DNA of 64,000 nt from Clostridiales bacterium (GCA_015056315.1 SVGN01000002.1:62001-126000), one strand, 5' to 3'. Positions 43,818 to 52,271 are shown, counted from the stretch's first letter. Notes: generated by a model from the sequence alone, not told the origin. Numbers and translations: made by a program.

Positions 43818-44576
43818 ATGAAAGCATTTATCAAAGCATACTGGAAAACACTGCTCTTCTTTACTGTGGTGGGCTGGATCGGCGGCTGGGTCTCCGGTCT
43901 CTATTTGCTGGAAAGCTACCCGCCGGAAATGCAGCAGGAGATGCTGGCACAGGGCATGACCGACACGAAGATAGCCCTGACGATGGCAATACAGAGCGCG
44001 GCCTACGGTCTGGTGCTTGGCGCATTGGGCATCTGGCTGGGCCGGAAGGTGGGTCTGTGGAAGGACGAACGCCACATCACGAAAAAGGCTCTGCTGGCTG
44101 CGCTGGTCATCAGCCTGATCGGCGGCTTGGGGATCATTCTCCCGGATCTGCTGTTCTTCGGCAAATACGAACCGGCGCTGCTGGACACGTATGCCGTCAA
44201 GCCGACGATCCCCTATCTGCTGGCAACCATCTCCTACGGCGCAGTGATCGAGGAGATCATGTTCAGGCTGTTTATGATGTCGCTGGTGGCCTTTGTGCTG
44301 CACCTGCTCTTTGAGCGTAAGCGCAAGGAGGTAAGCACAGCAGTACTGGTGGTGGCGAATGTGATTTCTGCGCTGCTGTTCGCAGCGGGACATCTGCCCG
44401 TAAACGAGATGATGTATGGTCTTACGCCGATGATCGTCTTCCGGTGCTTCCTGCTCAATGGTGTGTTCGCGCTGGCCTTTGGCTGGCTGTACCGCAAGTT
44501 TGGCTTGCGCTACGCCATGATCGCTCATGGTGGAGCCCATGTGGTATCGAAGCTGATCTGGATCCTGTTCCTTTGA
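43818..44576 (+). CDS. CPBP family intramembrane metalloprotease
   Basis: The 252-residue protein has about seven to eight membrane helices and the three CPBP/Abi motifs: E145-E146-x3-R150 (VIEEIMFRLF), a F-x3-H-type motif at H192 (LFAAGHLP) and H236 in YAMIAHGGAHV. These residues form the metal-dependent active site of Rce1-like proteases. In Gram-positive bacteria such proteins are often tied to bacteriocin processing or immunity, which fits the SdpRI-like genes just upstream. CGGAGGAG lies before the ATG; a terminator follows. Confidence 0.9.
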   Translation: MKAFIKAYWKTLLFFTVVGWIGGWVSGLYLLESYPPEMQQEMLAQGMTDTKIALTMAIQSAAYGLVLGALGIWLGRKVGLWKDERHITKKALLAALVISLIGGLGIILPDLLFFGKYEPALLDTYAVKPTIPYLLATISYGAVIEEIMFRLFMMSLVAFVLHLLFERKRKEVSTAVLVVANVISALLFAAGHLPVNEMMYGLTPMIVFRCFLLNGVFALAFGWLYRKFGLRYAMIAHGGAHVVSKLIWILFL

Positions 44577-44582
44577 TCTTTA

Positions 44583-44617
44583 CAGGCAGAACCTTCGGGG
44601 GCTGCCTGCTTTTTTTA
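44583..44617 (+). terminator. Terminator of the SdpRI-CPBP operon
   Basis: CAGGCAG (44583-44589) pairs with CTGCCTG (44602-44608), followed by an eight-T tract, 6 nt after the CPBP stop codon. Confidence 0.9.
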
Positions 44618-44763
44618 CGAACGGGCAACACGAAATATATAAGGATCATCAAAAGGATATTCATCCTTTACACGTTACTTACTGGAAAGCCGCGCATTTT
44701 TCATTTGCCGCACCGCTTGCAGCCGCCGAATGGAAAAACTGCGAAAACAAACAAAAAATATGC

Positions 44764-44792
44764 TTGCACCTTTTGCATTTACCCATTACAAT
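44764..44792 (+). promoter_or_regulatory. Promoter of the T-box/proS unit
   Basis: TTGCAC (44764-44769), a 17-bp spacer and TACAAT (44787-44792) place a transcript start near 44800, at the 5' edge of the T-box leader. Confidence 0.8.
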
Positions 44793-44799
44793 GGTATGC

Positions 44800-45019
44800 G
44801 TACCATGAAGGAGAACGCTCCCGCCGCCGCCGACCCCAGAGAGCATGCCCAAGGCTGCAAGGCATGTGTCCGGCAAAGGATGCCCCCGCTCCCGAGTACG
44901 CGGATGAAAGTTCGCCGGGCGCTCCCGTTACAGAGCAGACGAGGGCGCACTCTGCGCCGAAGCAAGGTGGTACCGCGAAGCAACGCTTCGCCCCTGCAAG
45001 CCCGGGGGCGGAGCTTTTT
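44800..45019 (+). promoter_or_regulatory. T-box riboswitch controlling proS
   Basis: T-box leaders bind a specific uncharged tRNA and then prevent termination. The conserved T-box AAGGTGGTACCGCG is complete at 44964-44977. An intrinsic terminator follows (44985-45019; GCTTCGCCCC pairing with GGGGCGGAGC, then TTTTT). Upstream lies a long stem-I region with an AGAGAG box. A proline specifier (CCC or CCG) is expected in stem I, in the CCC-rich part, but I could not fix it by eye. Low charged tRNA-Pro should raise proS expression. Confidence 0.9.
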
Positions 45020-45103
45020 GTTACCAAAAGCGCCTGTCCCGCCCGGCGGGGAGGCCACGGCGGCCTGCCCCTGCCCAGCACCAAAAGAAGGAGAAATGAC
45101 GCA

Positions 45104-46831
45104 ATGAAACTGAAAAACCTGGTCTCCAAGCGCTACAAGGAAACCCCCGCCGATTGCCAGATCGCCTCTCAGGCGCTGATGATGCGCGGCGGCTACATCA
45201 AGCCCGTGGGCAACGGCATCTTCACGCTGTTCCCCATCACCAAGCGCATCACCGCCAAGATCGAGAAGATCATCCGTGAGGAAATGAACCGCATCGACGG
45301 CCAGGAGCTGCTCTTCCCCGTTGCCATGCCCGCCACCCTGTGGCAGGAATCCGGCCGCTTCGACTCCATCGGCTCCGAGCTGCTCCGCTTCAAGGATCGC
45401 TCCGGTGCCGACATGGTGCTGGGCATGACCCACGAGGAAGCCTCCGTGCACTTTGTGCGCGACATCGCCGACAGCTACACCCAGTATCCCTTCATGATCT
45501 ACCAGATCCAGACCAAGTTCCGCGACGAGCCCCGCTGCCGCGGCGGCCTGATCCGTGTGCGCGAGTTCACCATGAAGGATGCCTACTCCTTCCACACCTC
45601 TCAGGAGGATCTGGAACAGTACTACCAGGTGTGCTACGATGCCTACAACCGCATCTTTGCCCGTGCCGGTGTGCCCGAGGTGGTGGCTGTGGCCTCCGAC
45701 AGCGGCATGATGGGCGGCAAGGTCTCCCACGAATACATGCTGCTGACCGCCGTGGGCGAAGACACCATCGTGCTCTGCCACGATTGCGACTACCGCGCCA
45801 ACATGGAGGCCGCTCCCTGCATCGTGACCAACGAAGCCGGTGAGATGGCCGAGCTGCAGAAGGTCTCCACCCCCGATGTAAAGACCATCGAGGATCTGTG
45901 CGCCTTCCTGAACGTGCGCGCCGACCGGACCTGCAAGGCCGTGGTCTACCAGGAGAACCTGACCGACAAGTATGTGGTGGCCTTCCTGCGCGGCGATCTG
46001 GACATCAACGAGACCAAGCTGCGCAACCACATCAAGGCGGAGATCCACCCCGCCGAGCTGACCGAAGACAGCCCCCTTACCGCCGGTTTCATCGGCCCCA
46101 AGGGCATCTCCGGCGAGGTGAAGGTGGTCTTCGACGCTTCCCTCAAGGGCATCAACGCGCTGGTCTGCGGCGCTAACGAGGCCGACGCTCACCTGACCGG
46201 CCTGAACATTGCCCGCGACATCGGCGATGTGGAGTATGTGGATGTGGCCAAGGCCTACGACGGCGGCATCTGCCCCGTGTGCGGCAAGCCCTCTGTGTAC
46301 ACCTCCCGCGGCATCGAGGTGGGCAACATCTTCCAGCTGGGCACCAAGTACACCGAGAGCATGGGCATGACCTATGTGGATCAGGACGGCTCCATGAAGA
46401 ACCCCATCATGGGCTGCTACGGTATCGGCGTGGGCCGTCTGGCTGCCTCTGTGTGCGAAGCCCATCGCGATGATTACGGCCCCATCTGGCCCATCTCCAT
46501 CGCTCCCTGGCATGTGCATCTCTGCTCCATGCGCCCCGACAACGAAGAGGTAGCCGAGATGAGCCAGAAGATCTACGACGAACTGACCGCAAAGGGCATC
46601 GAAGTGATCTGGGACGACCGCCCCGTCAGCGCAGGCGTTATGTTTGCCGATGCCGACCTGCTGGGCGTGCCCGTGCGCATGATCGTAAGCCCCAAGGGTC
46701 TCAAGGGCGGCACCATCGAGGTCTCCACCCGCGACAAGAGCCTGCAGGAGCGCAAGCCTGTGGATGAGGCTGTGGACTTCGTCTACAACTACGTTGTGGA
46801 TGAGCTCAGCAAGCTGGAGTGCCGGCTGTAA
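45104..46831 (+). CDS. proS: Prolyl-tRNA synthetase, bacterial type
   Basis: ProS charges tRNA-Pro with proline. The 575-residue length and order are those of the bacterial type with an editing insert. Motif 1 is followed by motif 2 (FRDEPRCRGGLIRVREF, about 140-156). The INS/YbaK-like editing domain spans about 230-390 and clears mischarged alanine. Motif 3 is GCYGIGVGRLAA, followed by the anticodon-binding domain (IEVIWDDRPVSAGVMF). The ATG at 45104 lies 10 nt after AAGGAG. A T-box with its own terminator governs expression. It is monocistronic, followed by a strong terminator. Confidence 0.97.
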   Translation: MKLKNLVSKRYKETPADCQIASQALMMRGGYIKPVGNGIFTLFPITKRITAKIEKIIREEMNRIDGQELLFPVAMPATLWQESGRFDSIGSELLRFKDRSGADMVLGMTHEEASVHFVRDIADSYTQYPFMIYQIQTKFRDEPRCRGGLIRVREFTMKDAYSFHTSQEDLEQYYQVCYDAYNRIFARAGVPEVVAVASDSGMMGGKVSHEYMLLTAVGEDTIVLCHDCDYRANMEAAPCIVTNEAGEMAELQKVSTPDVKTIEDLCAFLNVRADRTCKAVVYQENLTDKYVVAFLRGDLDINETKLRNHIKAEIHPAELTEDSPLTAGFIGPKGISGEVKVVFDASLKGINALVCGANEADAHLTGLNIARDIGDVEYVDVAKAYDGGICPVCGKPSVYTSRGIEVGNIFQLGTKYTESMGMTYVDQDGSMKNPIMGCYGIGVGRLAASVCEAHRDDYGPIWPISIAPWHVHLCSMRPDNEEVAEMSQKIYDELTAKGIEVIWDDRPVSAGVMFADADLLGVPVRMIVSPKGLKGGTIEVSTRDKSLQERKPVDEAVDFVYNYVVDELSKLECRL

Positions 46832-46847
46832 GCTGTATATACCCTAC

Positions 46848-46892
46848 GCCCCGCTGCCGGAGGTTTTCCCCCTCCGGCGGCGGGGCATTTTT
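46848..46892 (+). terminator. Terminator after proS
   Basis: A GC-rich stem (arms 46848-46863 and 46871-46886, nearly perfect) is followed by ATTTTT, 17 nt after the proS stop codon. Confidence 0.92.
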
Positions 46893-46910
46893 GGTGCGCG
46901 CGAACAAAAG

Positions 46911-46943
46911 GCTCCCCTTCGCCAGCCGGTGGCGAAGGGGAGC
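46911..46943 (-). terminator. Terminator after the rubredoxin gene
   Basis: A 14-bp perfect stem (46911-46924 with 46930-46943) continues on the minus strand into CCTTTTG. It lies 30 nt past the rubredoxin stop codon. Confidence 0.8.
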
Positions 46944-46973
46944 TTCCGGTTTTCTTTACAGGTTATGGGGCGG

Positions 46974-47126
46974 TCAGGCCTCTACAAACGCATCCTTGCC
47001 AAGGCCGCAGACGGGGCAGACCCAATCCTCGGGGATATCCTCCCAGGGGGTGCCGGGAGCGATGCCGCCATCGGGATCGCCCAGCTCGGGATCATAGATG
47101 TAACCGCAGGGGCATTCGAACTTCAT
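46974..47126 (-). CDS. Rubredoxin (50 residues) with an atypical first cysteine motif
   Basis: Rubredoxins carry single electrons on one Fe(Cys)4 centre; in anaerobes they feed rubrerythrins and oxygen reductases. The product is 50 residues: [11 protein letters not shown] near the start, then [18 protein letters not shown], a standard second knuckle (CPVCG). The first knuckle is C-P-C-G, one residue shorter than the usual C-x-x-C-G, and I read this directly from the codons TGC CCC TGC GGT. AAGGAGG precedes the ATG. It lies 50 nt downstream of the rubrerythrin gene on the same strand, which fits a peroxide or oxygen defence pair. Confidence 0.9.
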   Translation of the reverse strand: MKFECPCGYIYDPELGDPDGGIAPGTPWEDIPEDWVCPVCGLGKDAFVEA

Positions 47127-47176
47127 AACAGTTTCCTCCTTGATGTTTTCTGTCTTGATGGTGCCGTGGGGATAGA

Positions 47177-47716
47177 TCAGCCGAAGTAGCGCTTCAGCAG
47201 GCCTTCGAAGGCCTTGCCGTGGCGGGCTTCGTCGCGGGCCATTTCATGCACGGTGTCGTGGATGGCATCCAGGTTCAGCTCCTTGGCCTGCTTGGCCAGG
47301 TCGAACTTGCCCTGGGTAGCGCCGTTCTCGGCATCCACACGCATCTCCAGGTTCTTCTTGGTGCTCTCGGTGACCACCTCGCCCAGCAGCTCGGCAAACT
47401 TGGAAGCGTGCTCGGCTTCTTCGAAGGCAGCCTTTTCCCAGTAGAGGCCGATCTCCGGGTAGCCCTCGCGATGCGCCACACGGGCCATGGCCAGGTACAT
47501 GCCTACCTCGGTGCACTCGCCCATGAAGTTTTCCCGGAGCATCTGCTTGATATCCTCGGGAGCATCCTTGGCAACGCCGACCACATGCTCGGCAGCCCAG
47601 GTGCGGCCGCCGCCCATGGGGCTGAAACGGCTGGCAGGAGCCTTGCACTGGGGGCACTTCTCGGGAGCCTCGGGACCTTCGTGTACATAACCGCAAACCT
47701 TGCAAACCCACTTCAT
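47177..47716 (-). CDS. rbr: Reverse rubrerythrin (N-terminal rubredoxin domain)
   Basis: Rubrerythrins are di-iron peroxidases of anaerobes. In this 179-residue protein the rubredoxin domain comes first (C-x2-C in WVCKVCGY and C-x2-C in KCPQCK, about residues 5-25). The ferritin-like di-iron domain follows ([27 protein letters not shown] and [13 protein letters not shown]), the reverse of the classical order. Clostridial reverse rubrerythrins reduce hydrogen peroxide and oxygen. AGGAGG lies 10 nt before the ATG at 47716. A rubredoxin gene follows and may be its electron donor. Confidence 0.94.
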   Translation of the reverse strand: MKWVCKVCGYVHEGPEAPEKCPQCKAPASRFSPMGGGRTWAAEHVVGVAKDAPEDIKQMLRENFMGECTEVGMYLAMARVAHREGYPEIGLYWEKAAFEEAEHASKFAELLGEVVTESTKKNLEMRVDAENGATQGKFDLAKQAKELNLDAIHDTVHEMARDEARHGKAFEGLLKRYFG

Positions 47717-48038
47717 AGATGATCGTCCTCCTGTTGATGATTTATGATGTTCTTGTTTCATTCGTTTTGTTGGTTTTCCGGAGGTTTTTCTCCCTCCTGT
47801 CTAAGTGATACCCACGCCCTGCACAGGTGAAACAGCTTTTTTCAGTTTTTTGAAAGAAATTTGGGGAACGATGCAGAAGCGTTGCTCCGCAAGGTTTTCA
47901 GACGATCATTGTCTACAAAGCGCTGTATTCTTTCTGCCCGTGGTAAGGCGGACAGCCGGGTTGAATGCTATGCCGTATCATGCTACAATGGAACATAACA
48001 AACCACTATATACCAGTGACGCAACAGGAGGCATACCC
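47717..48038. other. Divergent intergenic region between rbr and the YcxB-like gene
   Basis: This 322-bp gap holds the leftward start region of rbr, a T-rich tract near 47836-47856 and the rightward promoter listed separately. I saw no clear PerR or Rex operator and no small gene. Confidence 0.5.
47961..47989 (+). promoter_or_regulatory. Promoter of the YcxB-like gene
   Basis: TTGAAT (47961-47966), a 17-bp spacer and TACAAT (47984-47989) lie about 50 nt upstream of the ATG at 48039. Confidence 0.75.
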
Positions 48039-48560
48039 ATGGAGACCCGATTTGAGTGCAGCTTTGAGACCACCAGAGAAAACGTGCAGGAATTTTACCG
48101 GTATTTTCATTTCCGTACCCGGTACATCCTGCTGCCCCTACTGGCCATTCTCATTTTTCTTGGCGGAGCGATCTTCCAGATTATCCTCTTTGGATGGCGT
48201 GGGTTGTATATTTTCATGCTGGCATTCGCGTTGGTGGTCTACCCTGCTTTGCTCCTGTACCGCTACAAGCGGGATGTAAAGACCATTCTGGCGCGCTCCC
48301 GGGAGCTACACGGCGACAAGCCCGCCGTATCCCGCACGCTTTTCGCCGAAGACGAGATCACCCTGCTGGATGCCGACGGCAATGCCCACCCCTTTGCCTA
48401 CGATAATCTGCAGCAGGTGATCGTTACCAAAAACCTGCTGATTCTGCGCAGCAAAGCCCACCAGTCCATCCTTTGCGAAAAGGATAAATTCACCAAAGGC
48501 ACATGGAACGATTGCGTTGCCTTTTTGCTTGAGAAGGGTTTGAAGCTGAAGAAAGGGTAA
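48039..48560 (+). CDS. YcxB-like membrane protein
   Basis: The 173-residue protein has two adjacent membrane helices (about 30-70) and a C-terminal soluble beta-rich domain. That domain ends DNLQQVIVTKNLLILRSKAH... and WNDCVAFLLEKG, the pattern of the YcxB-like C-terminal domain. Members are small membrane proteins of unknown role. CAGGAGG lies before the ATG at 48039; a longer in-frame reading from 47805 crosses the promoter and is rejected. It is a single gene before hisS. Confidence 0.78.
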   Translation: METRFECSFETTRENVQEFYRYFHFRTRYILLPLLAILIFLGGAIFQIILFGWRGLYIFMLAFALVVYPALLLYRYKRDVKTILARSRELHGDKPAVSRTLFAEDEITLLDADGNAHPFAYDNLQQVIVTKNLLILRSKAHQSILCEKDKFTKGTWNDCVAFLLEKGLKLKKG

Positions 48561-48678
48561 CCTGCCAACGCCCCCGCATACCGCGCAAGCGGCAGTGGGG
48601 GCATTTTGTTATGCTTTTTGCAGGAGTTCCCCTTTGCAGACGGCAGTAGCCAAAACCCAAAGAATACCGCCCAAGCCC

Positions 48679-48708
48679 TTGACAAACCTGCCGTTTTCGG
48701 GCTATGCT
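48679..48708 (+). promoter_or_regulatory. Promoter of hisS
   Basis: TTGACA (48679-48684), an 18-bp spacer and TATGCT (48703-48708) lie 35 nt before the hisS ATG. The short leader leaves no room for a T-box. Confidence 0.7.
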
Positions 48709-48742
48709 ACCATTTGTTACTACCATTAAAGGAGCAATCGAT

Positions 48743-49987
48743 ATGAAGATCAATCCCCTGAAGGGTATGAAAGATTATCTGCCGGATGAGATGCGCCTGC
48801 GCGACTATGTGCAGGGCAAGATCCTGGAGGTGTACCGTGCCAGCGGCTTTGAGCGCATCGCCACCCCCATGCTGGAGGATATGGAGAACCTGGACAAGAG
48901 CGAAGGCGGCGACAACCTGAACCTGATCTTTAAGGTGCTCAAGCGCGGCGAGAAGCTGAACGCCGCTCTGGCTTCCGGGGACGAAAAATCCCTGAGCGAT
49001 ATGGGTCTGCGCTACGACCTTACCCTGCCCCTCTCCCGCTACTATGCCGCCAACCGGGCCAGCCTGCCCACCCCCTTCAAGGTGATCCAAACCGACCGGG
49101 TATTCCGCGCCGAACGCCCCCAGAAGGGCCGTATGCGCGAGTTTGTGCAGTGCGATATCGACATTCTGGGCGATGACAGCATCAACGCCGAGATCGAACT
49201 GATCGACGTGACCGCCCGGGCTCTTCTTGCCATCGGCTTTACCGATTTTACCGTAAACATCAACGACCGGCGCATGCTGCGCGCCATGCTGACCGCCATG
49301 GGTTTTGCCCCCGAAACGCTGGACAGCGTATGCGTCACCTTCGATAAGCTGGACAAGATCGGTCCCGACGGCGTAAAGGCCGAGCTGGCCGAGAAGGAAT
49401 ACCCCGCTGCCGCCATCGAGGCGCTGGACAGCTTCCTGCGGGCGGGCGATTTCTCCATCGAGCGGGTGGCCTCCTTCCTGGAGGACAAGACCCTGCCCGA
49501 CAGCCTGCTGAGCATCATCAACACCGTGAAGGCCCTCTCCGACGGGCGCTACGGCATCGCTTATGCCCCCTCTCTGGTGCGAGGCCAGGGCTACTACACC
49601 GGCGTGGTGTTCGAGATCACCTGTGCTGCCTTCTCCGGCGCTGTGGCCGGTGGCGGCCGCTACGATGGCATGATCGGCAAATTCCTTGGGCAGCAGGTGC
49701 CCGCCGTTGGCTTCTCCATCGGCTTTGAGCGCATCTGCGGCATCCTGCTGGAGCAGGGCTACAAGGCCCCCGTTGCCGAGAAGCTGGCGCTGCTCTACCG
49801 CAGCGATGTGCCCTTCGCCGAGGTGCTTCAGAAGGCTGCCCGCCTGCGCGGCGAATACGCCGTTACCGTGCTGCCCCAGCAGAAGAAGCTGGGCAAGCAG
49901 CTGGGCGCGCTGGAGGGTGCGGGCTTCTCTGCCGTTGCCTTCTTCGATAACGAAGAGATCAAGGTGCTGGGGCAGAAGGCCGAATAA
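48743..49987 (+). CDS. hisS: Histidyl-tRNA synthetase
   Basis: HisS is a class II synthetase that charges tRNA-His. The 414-residue chain has motif 1 near the start (PLKGMKDYLPDEMRLRDYV), motif 2 with DRVFRAERPQKGRMREFVQCD, the HisRS-specific histidine-binding peptide LVRGQGYYTG and motif 3 with VGFSIGFERI. A reduced anticodon domain closes the protein (VTVLPQQKKLGKQL). The ATP-phosphoribosyltransferase regulator HisZ is a relative, but the HisRS signature and lack of his genes favour HisS. AAAGGAG precedes the ATG at 48743. A terminator follows. Confidence 0.92.
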   Translation: MKINPLKGMKDYLPDEMRLRDYVQGKILEVYRASGFERIATPMLEDMENLDKSEGGDNLNLIFKVLKRGEKLNAALASGDEKSLSDMGLRYDLTLPLSRYYAANRASLPTPFKVIQTDRVFRAERPQKGRMREFVQCDIDILGDDSINAEIELIDVTARALLAIGFTDFTVNINDRRMLRAMLTAMGFAPETLDSVCVTFDKLDKIGPDGVKAELAEKEYPAAAIEALDSFLRAGDFSIERVASFLEDKTLPDSLLSIINTVKALSDGRYGIAYAPSLVRGQGYYTGVVFEITCAAFSGAVAGGGRYDGMIGKFLGQQVPAVGFSIGFERICGILLEQGYKAPVAEKLALLYRSDVPFAEVLQKAARLRGEYAVTVLPQQKKLGKQLGALEGAGFSAVAFFDNEEIKVLGQKAE

Positions 49988-49998
49988 CGCAAATGTAT

Positions 49999-50040
49999 AC
50001 AGCCCGTACCGGGAGCATGGCTGCCTGGCCGGGCTGTTTT
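49999..50040 (+). terminator. Terminator after hisS
   Basis: ACAGCCCG (49999-50006) pairs with CGGGCTGT (50030-50037), followed by TTTTCTTT, 12 nt after the hisS stop codon. Confidence 0.85.
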
Positions 50041-50273
50041 CTTTGGGCGGCATATTTTCTTTGTGCAGCGCATAGAATACCATATAAAGGCAAAGCGCCG
50101 GGAACCCTTGCACGAAAAGTGTTTTTACCCCCTTGCCGCCCCGCCGATTTGCACTTTTCCAAGAACTGTGGTAGGATATAGGCCCGCCCGGCAATGGGCG
50201 GTGTTTTCCCAAGCGTTGGGAAGAAACTCTCCGCAGCGCATGAGCGCCTGCAGAGCAAAGGAGTAGATGTGTT

Positions 50274-50504
50274 ATGAAGAAGATCATTTGCAAAGTCGAG
50301 TACGATACCGATACCGCAGAGCTGGTAGAGAAGCGTACCTCCGGTGCCTTTGGCGACCCCGCCGGTTACGAGGAGAGCCTCTACAAGACCCCCACCGGTA
50401 AGTACTTCCTCTACACCGTAGGCGGTGCAGAATCCAAATATGCCAAGGAAGGCATCAAGCGCATGAGCGCAGCCACCGCAGAGGGTTGGCTGGCGCAGGC
50501 GTAA
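50274..50504 (+). CDS. Small conserved protein of unknown function
   Basis: The 76-residue protein starts MKKIICKVEYDTDTAELV and contains ESLYKTPTGKYFLYTVGG and a C-terminal EGWLAQA. From memory this is the pattern of a widespread family of small Firmicute proteins with a YDTxTA start and an LYxxxTGxYFL middle, often seen on plasmids and integrative elements. Its role is unknown. It has neither signal peptide nor membrane segment. AAAGGAG lies 10 nt before the ATG. It is the last GC-rich gene before the AT-rich defence island. Confidence 0.75.
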   Translation: MKKIICKVEYDTDTAELVEKRTSGAFGDPAGYEESLYKTPTGKYFLYTVGGAESKYAKEGIKRMSAATAEGWLAQA

Positions 50505-50514
50505 AGAAGTAACA

Positions 50515-50555
50515 AGCACGCCCCCGTCCGGAAAATGTCCGGATGGGGGCGTGCT
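50515..50555. terminator. Bidirectional hairpin at the island border
   Basis: A long stem (AGCACGCCCCC with GGGGGCGTGCT, and an inner TCCGGA pair) lies between the convergent 76-residue and PH-SHOCT genes. It marks the switch from GC-rich to AT-rich sequence. Confidence 0.8.
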
Positions 50556-50563
50556 GCTTATTA

Positions 50564-51535
50564 TCAACTGTTCAGAATCTCTTGTTTCTTCTTTTCAAAT
50601 TCCTCTTGTGTCAGAATACCAGCATCCAGCAAACTTTTGATCTGTTGCAACAATTCCATTTGCTCTTTGACCGACATTTTTGTGGTCTCTGTACTTTGAG
50701 GTTTTGCTTCTTGATTTCTACCTCTTTGAGCATCGACCATCGCTTTATGTTGTGAAACTCTGTCTTGCATGGTGGCATTTTTCTGTCGCTGAATCTCCTG
50801 CCTTCTTTGCTTCTCTTCTAATTCTTCAAGTTCCTTTCTTTCAGCATGTGTCATCTTAGTTTTCAAACCAAATCCTTCTCTGAACTCATTTCCTATTTCA
50901 GTAAATTCGTCCTGAATGTCTCTGATACCAATGTCATCCAAAAACTCATCCATCACTCCAGAAAACAGCCCTTTTTTCTTGTGCTTCCCTGTCGCCTTTG
51001 TGACAGCTTTCGTAACACCTTTTACACTGAAATCGCTTGATTTGAGTAAGTTTTTTGCTGTTGCTCCAACAATTCCCAAACCAGAACCAGCAGAGACAGG
51101 TGTTTCATCTTGAGCCTTTGCTCTAAGTTCTAAGATTCTATCTGTATCTTTCGCTTCTGTCACAATCTCCTGATAATAATTGAAATCATAGTATTCGGCA
51201 TCAGGCCCCATTTGGTCATTGATTGCCATAACCAAAACTTTCAATTCATTTGCATCACCAGATTGTAATGCAAAATCTTCTACTTCGCCACCCATGTACA
51301 GTTCTAATTGCTTCTCACCGTTAGAGGCTTCTCCCTGAATAGCTTGGTCAATAGCAGAATAATCAAATCTCAAAATTCCTTTGAAATTGTTCAACATTCC
51401 ATACTGCTCTAAAATCACACTTTGGTTCGTGATTGCCAGAGCATGTGTATATGCTCCCCAAAATCCGTGTCGAACACAAGATGTCTTGAAGACAATCTTT
51501 TCACCAGGATTCAATGTGTATTTTTGCTTTGCCAT
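50564..51535 (-). CDS. PH-like and SHOCT domain protein at the end of the defence island
   Basis: The 323-residue protein has an N-terminal beta-rich part (about 1-115; AKQKYTLNPGEKIVFKTSCV, then ALAITNQSVILEQYG) that resembles bacterial PH domains. The middle is basic and helical, a charged coiled-coil spans about 225-270, and the C-terminal SHOCT motif includes LLDAGILTQEEFEKKKQEIL. SHOCT domains are short oligomerisation elements. It has no membrane segment. GGAGGG precedes the ATG. It is the last leftward gene after the BREX-type genes. A defence role is possible by position, but the gap and promoter-like repeats upstream suggest separate transcription. Confidence 0.75.
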   Translation of the reverse strand: MAKQKYTLNPGEKIVFKTSCVRHGFWGAYTHALAITNQSVILEQYGMLNNFKGILRFDYSAIDQAIQGEASNGEKQLELYMGGEVEDFALQSGDANELKVLVMAINDQMGPDAEYYDFNYYQEIVTEAKDTDRILELRAKAQDETPVSAGSGLGIVGATAKNLLKSSDFSVKGVTKAVTKATGKHKKKGLFSGVMDEFLDDIGIRDIQDEFTEIGNEFREGFGLKTKMTHAERKELEELEEKQRRQEIQRQKNATMQDRVSQHKAMVDAQRGRNQEAKPQSTETTKMSVKEQMELLQQIKSLLDAGILTQEEFEKKKQEILNS

Positions 51536-51671
51536 AAATACCCTCCATTCTTTTGTCTTGCCTGATTATGAGGCACAATCTTTCAATATAAGTCCTTGCA
51601 ATTTTCGCGAAAATATCAGGATGAAGTCTAATTGGATCGTATTCATAAATGCAGTTTGGCGAAGCAAACAC

Positions 51672-51711
51672 CACATTATAACACATTATAATACATCATA
51701 ACACATCATAA
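51672..51711. repeat. Four tandem 10-bp units in the PH-SHOCT upstream region
   Basis: Four units of the form (c/t)acat(t/c)ataa follow one another exactly at 10-bp steps. On the minus strand two of them read TTATAATGTG, so they also present repeated TATAAT -10-like hexamers about 140-165 nt before the PH-SHOCT start. Confidence 0.7.
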
Positions 51712-52226
51712 ATTATACCAAATTGGATATGTTTTTTCAACTACAACCCACGACAAACACCTTCTGTTGATTGAATTCAACGTTTCGTCGGAAATATCAA
51801 AATCTCTTGTATAATTCTTTTTATTGGCTTCTTCTTTTAAGCCTTCCAACAGGCTTTTCTTAGCTTTCTCAGCAACATTTTCAATCCCAAATATATCAAT
51901 GTTTTTGTCACGTCTAAATGTATCAACTACACCGCCAACAAAGAGAATGTAGCTTTCAAAGTCAAAGGAACTTAGGTAATTCTTCAAGAGAGTAACAAGT
52001 TCACGTCCAAGTGCCTTTGCTGAATTGTTCTTTGCCCCTTTTGACTGTACATCCCACAGCTTTTTTGATATACGATCCATGCCTGTAAGATCATTAAAAA
52101 GTCAACAACAAAGTAATGAATCTCATTCTGATCAGGATGAAAGTTCATCAAATAGAGCAGTGCTTTCGTTTCTGTGTCCGAAGCCGCTTTCCTGTGTTGT
52201 TCACTTGATTTTACAGTATAGGGCAT
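51706..52226 (-). pseudogene. Frameshifted nuclease-like gene (DUF4297/Cap4-like N-terminus)
   Basis: Two overlapping frames make one protein. The first (start ATG 52226) gives SSEQHRKAASDTETKALLYL and HYFVVDF; after the A5 run at 52096-52100 the sense continues one frame over with NDLTGMDRISKKLWDVQSKG. One extra base there would rejoin them. The D...(W)DVQSK pattern resembles the PD-(D/E)xK core of the DUF4297/Cap4-type dsDNA nucleases of defence loci. A second slip near 51755-51775 is suspected, because another frame reads QQKVFVVG, and the protein ends soon after. It follows the cysteine desulfurase by 45 nt and is most likely an inactivated effector. Confidence 0.6.
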
Positions 52227-52271
52227 GTTTACTCTCGCTTTCTCCTTATTTCAGCAACTGTTTTCTTGCAT

